DNA from: an uncultured Planctomycetaceae bacterium
GTDB lineage: Bacteria; Planctomycetota; Planctomycetia; Pirellulales; Pirellulaceae
Reading direction: 5' to 3'
Assembly: GCA_937904535.1 (NCBI GenBank)
Contig: CALELC010000081.1
Coordinates: 1-7,032 of the forward strand
Length of the DNA: 7,032 nucleotides
Shown here: positions 5,018 to 7,032 of the stretch, piece after piece
Numbering within the stretch: position 1 is the first letter of the stretch
Layout of the letters: each line of letters opens with the position of its first letter
The notes under the pieces: model-generated
Seen by the model: only the letters and a program-made list of their open reading frames with translations
What the model was told of the DNA's origin: nothing
Databases searched by the model: none
Translations under genes and position numbers: made by a program

Positions 5018-6259
5018 ATGAATCAACGGCGCGTCGTCGTTACCGGCATGGGGCTGGTAACCCCGCTTGGTCACTGCGTTAACGAAGTTTGGCAAAAGCT
5101 GCTCGAGGGACAGTCGGGGATCCACACCCTGACGACGCTCGATACCTCGGAATACAAAGTTCACTTCGGCGGGGATATCGCTGATTTCGACGTCGGCGGT
5201 TTTGCTGATCCGAAAGAGGTCAAGCGACTCGATCGTTTCACGCAGTTCGCACTTCGCGCCGGTGGTGCCGCAGTGGTCGACTCCGGGCTCGATTTTGCCA
5301 ACGAGGATCGTAGCCGTTGCGGTGTGATTCTCGGCTCCGGGATCGGTGGTCTCGGCGAGATCGAGATGCAGATCGAACGGCTGCTGATGAAGGGGCCGGA
5401 CCGGGTCAGTCCCTTCACCGTCCCCAAGATGATGCTCAATGCCGCGGGCGGCAATCTGTCGATCGTCTACGAGCTTCGCGGTCCAAACTTTACGATTGCG
5501 ACTGCCTGCGCCAGTGCGACCAATGCGATGGGCGAGGCATTGCGCAGCATCCGCAGCGGTGAGACCGATGTGATCATCACCGGTGGCAGCGAAGCGGCGA
5601 TTACGCGGATGGGGCTGGCGGCGTTCCAGAACATGAAGGCGCTGTCCACTCGCAATGACGAACCGGCTCGTGCCAGCCGACCATTCGATCAAGATCGCGA
5701 CGGGTTTGTGCTCAGCGAAGGGGCTGGGATCGTGATCTTCGAAGAGCTTTCCCGCGCCCAGGCCCGCGGTGCGAAGATCTACGGCGAAGTGCTTGGCTAT
5801 GGCACCACCAGCGACGCCAGCCATATTACCGCTCCTGACCCACACGGCCGCGGTGCTGCTGCAGCCATGCGTGCGGCGCTGGAGGATGCCGGGCTGAGCC
5901 CGCAGAGCATCGATTACATCAACGCGCACGGAACGGGAACGCCACTGGGCGACAAGGCGGAGACGCGCGCGATCAAGGAAGTGTTTGGTGATCACGCTCA
6001 ACAGGTTGCGATCAGCAGCACCAAGAGCTCACTCGGACACTCGCTGGGCGCGAGCGGCGGCATCGAGATGGTGATTGCCACCAAGAGCGTCGTTGAGTCG
6101 ACGATCCCGCCGACGATCAATCTGGAAAACCCTGATCCGGAATGCGACCTGAATTACACGCCGCTCGTGCCGCAACAACGCGACGTGCGGATTGCGCTGA
6201 GCAATAGCTTCGGTTTCGGCGGGCACAACGCCTGCATCATCGTCGGCAAGTTGCGGTAG
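5018..6259 (+). CDS. fabF: 3-oxoacyl-ACP synthase II FabF (KAS II)
   Basis: A 413-residue thiolase-fold condensing enzyme of normal FabF length. It performs decarboxylative Claisen condensation of malonyl-ACP with acyl-ACP, elongating the chain by two carbons. The N-terminus RRVVVTGMGLVTPLG (4-18) is standard and fixes the ATG. Catalytic residues are visible: Cys164 in TACASAT, His304 in NAHGTGTPLGD (302-312) and His341 in SSLGHSLGASG (337-347), with Lys336 just before. Other signatures are GVILGSGIGG (102-111) and the gatekeeper loop NSFGFGGHN (396-404) with Phe400. The Cys-His-His triad separates it from FabH (Cys-His-Asn), and a FabB identity is less likely given the acpP linkage and lineage. 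No clear Shine-Dalgarno precedes the ATG. It lies 280 bp after acpP, beyond a terminator, and ends 18 bp from the convergent vWA gene. Confidence 0.95.
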   Translation: MNQRRVVVTGMGLVTPLGHCVNEVWQKLLEGQSGIHTLTTLDTSEYKVHFGGDIADFDVGGFADPKEVKRLDRFTQFALRAGGAAVVDSGLDFANEDRSRCGVILGSGIGGLGEIEMQIERLLMKGPDRVSPFTVPKMMLNAAGGNLSIVYELRGPNFTIATACASATNAMGEALRSIRSGETDVIITGGSEAAITRMGLAAFQNMKALSTRNDEPARASRPFDQDRDGFVLSEGAGIVIFEELSRAQARGAKIYGEVLGYGTTSDASHITAPDPHGRGAAAAMRAALEDAGLSPQSIDYINAHGTGTPLGDKAETRAIKEVFGDHAQQVAISSTKSSLGHSLGASGGIEMVIATKSVVESTIPPTINLENPDPECDLNYTPLVPQQRDVRIALSNSFGFGGHNACIIVGKLR

Positions 6260-6277
6260 GTCCGGTTCGGCCGACGG

Positions 6278-7032
6278 TTATTGCAACACGACGTTGCGGT
6301 ATTGGCCACCGTTTTCCTCAGCGATCCGTTTCATTTGCTCTTCGGCCTTCCGCGCCTCGGCGGCCGAATAGCCCGGGTAGCGGATCGTGTGGATGATACT
6401 GATCGGACCGTCCTCGCCGAACAAATTGTCGCGGCGATTGTGCTTGCGAATGACCTCTTCGGTCTGCGCAGCGAACTCGCCGTCAGAGAGCAGGAAGATT
6501 ACGTCGGCGCGCAGTTTAAACGCGAATGGCAGCACCTCGGTGGGAGATTTTCCGGGCTGTTGCTGAATCGTCATTGCCCAGCGTCGCAGTGCCCGCTTGC
6601 TCGCATCCGTGGCAAGGACGCTCGTGGGTTCGTCAGCATTCCCGCCGCTGAGCCGCATGTAGGCGGGGCTCTCGTCGTAGAACACGACGTAAAACCGCTG
6701 GTGAGCCTGCAGGGCTTCAATCGACCGCAACAACTCGTTCCGCGCCTCGTTGAAGTTTCGCATGCTCTTGGAGCTATCGACGAGGTAGACGAAATGGTTG
6801 CCACCGCCTTCCACTCCGGCAAATTGGGCATTGGTTCCGGCTGTACCTTTGAGCAACTTGGATAGGCTTGAGGAGGCACTGGTGCGGCTGCTCAGCATTT
6901 CGACGGCGGCGACCGGGGTGACGGTGGGGGCCGTCAGTGATAAGTCTGCGACCGACACCACGTCCATCGTGCTGAGCTCTAGTGGCTCGTCGGTCGGCTC
7001 CGTCTGAGTCTCCTCCGGCAAGGATTCACTGG
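6278..7032 (-). CDS. von Willebrand factor type A domain protein (5' end beyond window)
   Basis: The minus-strand frame is open from the right edge to TAA at 6278-6280, covering about 250 residues of the C-terminus. Counting from the TTG codon at 7021, which is probably internal because the frame continues upstream to the edge without a stop, residues 1-70 are an acidic then Ser/Thr/Val-rich low-complexity linker. The vWA domain runs from about 76 to 246: FVYLVDSSKSM carries the MIDAS DxSxS (Asp82, Ser84, Ser86), Thr161 in KSPTEV and Asp180 in LLSDGEF complete the metal site, and GGQYRNVVLQ ends the protein. vWA domains bind a divalent cation and mediate protein contacts. In planctomycetes such proteins often have an N-terminal membrane anchor, which would lie outside the window. 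Partner and function are unknown. Convergent with fabF, so not part of its operon. Confidence 0.85.
   Translation of the reverse strand, partial: SESLPEETQTEPTDEPLELSTMDVVSVADLSLTAPTVTPVAAVEMLSSRTSASSSLSKLLKGTAGTNAQFAGVEGGGNHFVYLVDSSKSMRNFNEARNELLRSIEALQAHQRFYVVFYDESPAYMRLSGGNADEPTSVLATDASKRALRRWAMTIQQQPGKSPTEVLPFAFKLRADVIFLLSDGEFAAQTEEVIRKHNRRDNLFGEDGPISIIHTIRYPGYSAAEARKAEEQMKRIAEENGGQYRNVVLQ

Noticed and set aside
4964..6001. 345-codon open frame on the minus strand opposite fabF
   Set aside because: It is antisense to an intact, fully motif-supported fabF, has no recognisable family, and reflects codon bias in GC-rich DNA.
1..7032. Search for CRISPR arrays, insertion sequences, rRNA, att sites or a novel defence system
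   Set aside because: No spaced direct repeats, transposase signatures, terminal inverted repeats or defence-type domains were seen; the gene content is housekeeping plus two partial surface-type proteins.

Overview
The window most likely comes from a member of the Planctomycetota, probably a Pirellulaceae/Rhodopirellula-like lineage. This rests on the kinds of gene present, not on a marker gene. The left edge holds the start of a large modular surface or exported protein with an Arg-rich, 'LEALEQRQLFAG' N-terminus, which resembles the LEPR-XLL-type N-termini of giant planctomycete proteins. The right edge holds a von Willebrand factor A protein of a style common in this phylum. Base composition is GC-rich, and ribosome binding sites are mostly weak.

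Layout: (1) 1-1745, minus strand, is a 5'-partial-length gene for the surface protein; its start is inside the window and its end lies beyond base 1. The reading frame is open for all 581 codons. (2) 1746-2271 is a 526-bp divergent intergenic region with several small inverted repeats, a plausible promoter for rpmF and a leader with two perfect hairpins. (3) 2272-6259, plus strand, is a compact type II fatty-acid-synthesis cluster: rpmF (ribosomal protein L32), fabD (malonyl-CoA:ACP transacylase), fabG (3-ketoacyl-ACP reductase), acpP (acyl carrier protein) and fabF (3-ketoacyl-ACP synthase II). (4) 6278-7032, minus strand, is the C-terminal part of a vWA-domain protein, convergent with fabF; its start lies beyond the right edge.

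How the genes work together: FabD loads malonate from CoA onto the phosphopantetheine arm of holo-AcpP. FabF condenses malonyl-ACP with a growing acyl chain, and FabG reduces the resulting 3-ketoacyl-ACP with NADPH. Linkage to rpmF couples membrane-lipid synthesis to ribosome production, as in many bacteria, but plsX and fabH, often found between rpmF and fabD, are absent here. rpmF and fabD are only 5 nt apart. By contrast acpP sits between long spacers: upstream is a 15-bp inverted repeat overlapping a possible promoter, and downstream is a strong intrinsic terminator. This suggests that acpP is transcribed largely as its own abundant mRNA and that fabF needs its own promoter or read-through.

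I found no mobile element, CRISPR array, rRNA or convincing tRNA. Most of the window is conserved housekeeping sequence. The points most worth a second look are the repeat architecture of the surface protein, the RNA/DNA structures flanking acpP and preceding rpmF, and the His-to-Leu change in the FabD nucleophile elbow.
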